Of a stretch of 23,947 nt of DNA, positions 22,877 to 23,947 are shown in pieces. The translations under genes and the position numbers were made by a program. Each line of letters opens with the position of its first letter. The first letter of the stretch is position 1. The notes under the pieces are model-generated. The model was not told the origin of the DNA and searched no databases. It saw only the letters and a list, made by a program, of their open reading frames with translations. The stretch is from NCBI GenBank assembly GCA_017542695.1, contig JAFXWT010000091.1:1-23947 (forward strand), in the 5' to 3' direction. The DNA comes from Clostridia bacterium (GTDB lineage: Bacteria; Bacillota_A; Clostridia; Oscillospirales; CAG-272).

Positions 22877-22905
22877 TTGACTTTTTGCAGATTTTCGGAT
22901 ATAAT
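22877..22905 (+). promoter_or_regulatory. Sigma-A promoter of the lipoprotein gene
   Basis: TTGACT (22877-22882), 17-nt spacer, TATAAT (22900-22905), 29 nt before the ATG at 22935. It lies inside the 5' part of the minus-strand regulator remnant. Confidence 0.85.
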
Positions 22906-22934
22906 GTAATTAACCAAAAAAATCGGAGGACATT

Positions 22935-23567
22935 ATGAAAAAAATAATTGCACTTTTATTTTGCGTTATCATCGCGGCATCCCTTGTTTCCTGCGTGACG
23001 GTCGTCGATCCCACGGATAAAGATCCGATCGACCCGAGCTCGATCAAGACTCTCGGCGATTACTTCGCGCTCGACAAAGAGAGCGATAGCTGGGGTTACG
23101 GAGAGGACAATTTCATCGCAGTATTCAGGTACGGCGAAAAGATGTATCGCGTAGCGGCAAATCTTACGACGGACATTTACAACAAGATGGAAGAAATCGA
23201 CTTTTTTGACGATAAGAGAGACGAAAAGCTCCAAGCTATCCTGAAAGACGTTGAAGTGTCCGTTTCGGAAGACATGGAAAAATACATCCCGACGGATGCT
23301 GATCTCAAAGCTTTCGAAGGAAAGACGGGACAGCAGCTTCTCGACGACGGATTTTATGAGACGGGATATGTTCTTTGGGATGAGCAGTATTTCTATATGT
23401 CTCATGGCATGATCGAATACAAGATCTTCTTCAACGAGAAAGTCACGGTCGTTGACGGCGAAGACCTCGACGTTGAAGAGACGATCAAAAACATGACGGT
23501 CAAGAAAGCGGAGTTTAACGATTTCACAGACGGCGCGACAGACCCCGAAACGCTCCCGCAGAACTGA
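22935..23567 (+). CDS. Putative lipoprotein of unknown function
   Basis: 210 residues. A lipoprotein signal peptide is clear: two Lys, a hydrophobic core (IIALLFCVIIAASL) and the lipobox LVSC with the modified Cys at 20, so the mature protein is tethered to the outer face of the membrane. The remainder is acidic, soluble and mixed alpha/beta, without a family I recognise; VLWDEQYFYMSHGMIEYKIFF near residue 146-166 looks like a beta-sheet. GGAGG lies 5 nt before the ATG. It is a single-gene unit with its own promoter (22877) and terminator (23588). The regulator remnant beside it may once have controlled it. Confidence 0.85.
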   Translation: MKKIIALLFCVIIAASLVSCVTVVDPTDKDPIDPSSIKTLGDYFALDKESDSWGYGEDNFIAVFRYGEKMYRVAANLTTDIYNKMEEIDFFDDKRDEKLQAILKDVEVSVSEDMEKYIPTDADLKAFEGKTGQQLLDDGFYETGYVLWDEQYFYMSHGMIEYKIFFNEKVTVVDGEDLDVEETIKNMTVKKAEFNDFTDGATDPETLPQN

Positions 23568-23587
23568 GAATAAACAAATCAAACACG

Positions 23588-23612
23588 AACCCTCCCGCAC
23601 GGGAGGGTTTTT
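23588..23612 (+). terminator. Terminator of the lipoprotein gene
   Basis: AACCCTCCC / GGGAGGGTT stem, loop GCAC, then a T-run. Confidence 0.9.
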
Positions 23613-23668
23613 GTGTAAAACGGCTTACGATAACGGAAAAATCAATGTAATACATATTTTATTAAAAT

Positions 23669-23694
23669 AAAAATCCTCAAAAAAGAGGATTTTT
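23669..23694. terminator. Second, bidirectional-type terminator
   Basis: AAAAATCCTC / GAGGATTTTT 10-bp stem with an AAAAAA loop. It insulates the dGTPase gene that starts 52 nt later. 23613-23668 is AT-rich with nothing else assignable. Confidence 0.75.
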
Positions 23695-23745
23695 CGTTTT
23701 TTTGTCGTATATTAAGAGTGAAATAACATTTTTGGGGGAAATAAT

Positions 23746-23947
23746 TTGAATATTGTTGATATGATCTACAAAAGAGAGGATGAGTTCTTCTCCGAGTTCG
23801 CTTTCAAAAGCCGCGACACGAAGGGGCGCGACTTCCCGATCGAGCCCGACGGTATGCGCACCGATTTTCAGCGAGACCGCGACAAGATAACACATTCAAA
23901 ATCGTTCCGCCGTCTTATGCACAAGACACAGGTGTTCCTCTCTCCCG
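23746..23947 (+). CDS. dgt: Deoxyguanosinetriphosphate triphosphohydrolase (dGTPase), 5' part only
   Basis: Open from the TTG at 23746 to the window edge (67 codons). The segment [20 protein letters not shown] followed by MHKTQVF is the characteristic N-terminal block of dGTPase-type HD-domain hydrolases, which split dNTPs into nucleoside and triphosphate; the HD residues lie beyond the window. GGGGGAA is 7 nt before the TTG; an ATG at 23761 is in frame but poorly spaced from that site, so TTG is preferred. A weak promoter TTGTCG-16 nt-TAACAT (23702-23729) may serve it. In Clostridia dgt is often upstream of dnaG and the primary sigma factor gene; that cannot be checked here. Confidence 0.9.
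   Translation, partial: MNIVDMIYKREDEFFSEFAFKSRDTKGRDFPIEPDGMRTDFQRDRDKITHSKSFRRLMHKTQVFLSP

Larger units (their letters stand above)
22653..22910 (-). pseudogene. Remnant of an XRE-type helix-turn-helix regulator (HTH_26-like)
   Basis: The minus-strand frame ending at TGA 22653-22655 encodes ITIKDVCNAAGVGSRTMAKL and then SKNESVTTDTLAGICEALNC, a clear XRE/HTH_26 DNA-binding domain with the usual DIGDI end. The family normally begins M-I-x-Y-x-x-L; here the corresponding point reads L-I-T-L-Y (22911-22913 is TTA) with no ATG, GTG or TTG in frame before the domain. The first usable ATG (22826) falls in the middle of the recognition helix and would give only 57 residues. So the start has been lost, and the upstream part now carries the plus-strand promoter of the lipoprotein gene. 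An ATT start cannot be fully excluded. Confidence 0.7.

Noticed and set aside
22678..22938. Plus-strand 86-codon frame across the regulator remnant
   Set aside because: The minus strand here encodes a recognisable XRE domain, and the plus-strand frame has no domain or binding site.

Overview
The window looks like chromosomal DNA from an anaerobic, endospore-forming member of the Clostridia, probably an uncultured gut lineage. The evidence is an adjacent spoIIGA-sigE pair (the sigma-E precursor and its processing protease), GGAGG-type ribosome binding sites, sigma-A promoters with 17-nt spacers, a Cys4 L31 protein, and dispersed hairpin repeats of a kind I remember from gut Firmicutes. Most genes are fairly GC-rich. 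Two stand apart by composition: the GH10 gene (5489-6817) and the DUF4279-like gene (20168-20632).

Left third (1-7147): an envelope locus. A minus-strand gene, cut by the window edge, fuses a YbhN-type membrane flippase domain to a GT4 glycosyltransferase. Diverging from it on the plus strand are a membrane-anchored sulfatase/LtaS-like enzyme, a fusion of a YidC/Oxa1 insertase to a CDP-glycerol glycerophosphotransferase (TagB/TagF-like) domain, a cytoplasmic GH10 glycosidase with foreign codon use, and a small single-span protein with an acidic tail. A terminator ends the unit. The gene set suggests synthesis and export of a glycerophosphate-containing or otherwise phosphate-linked surface polymer. 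The two fusions are the most novel content of the window.

Middle (7150-15430): a PHP-domain phosphoesterase with its own promoter; tRNA-Thr(CGT) on the minus strand; then rsmA and murD, followed by three consecutive M42 metallopeptidase paralogues and a PLP enzyme of the methionine gamma-lyase/aluminium-resistance family. The middle M42 copy has lost three active-site residues. murD through the PLP gene are tightly packed and probably co-transcribed. A 13-bp bidirectional terminator separates this unit from the convergent ECF sigma/anti-sigma pair.

Right third (15441-23947): an ECF sigma factor and its membrane anti-sigma factor with propeller-like repeats (minus strand); divergent spoIIGA-sigE; rpmE with its own promoter; about 600 bp of intergenic repeat mosaic (19590-20160) containing a small element with inverted ends; the DUF4279-like gene; hflX and a YigZ/IMPACT gene; the remnant of an XRE-type regulator; a lipoprotein; and the start of a dGTPase gene. 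A short palindrome, TTTTATAC-N4-GTATAAAA, recurs at three intergenic sites (7152, 9621, 15370). No CRISPR array, complete insertion sequence, rRNA gene or phage module was seen.
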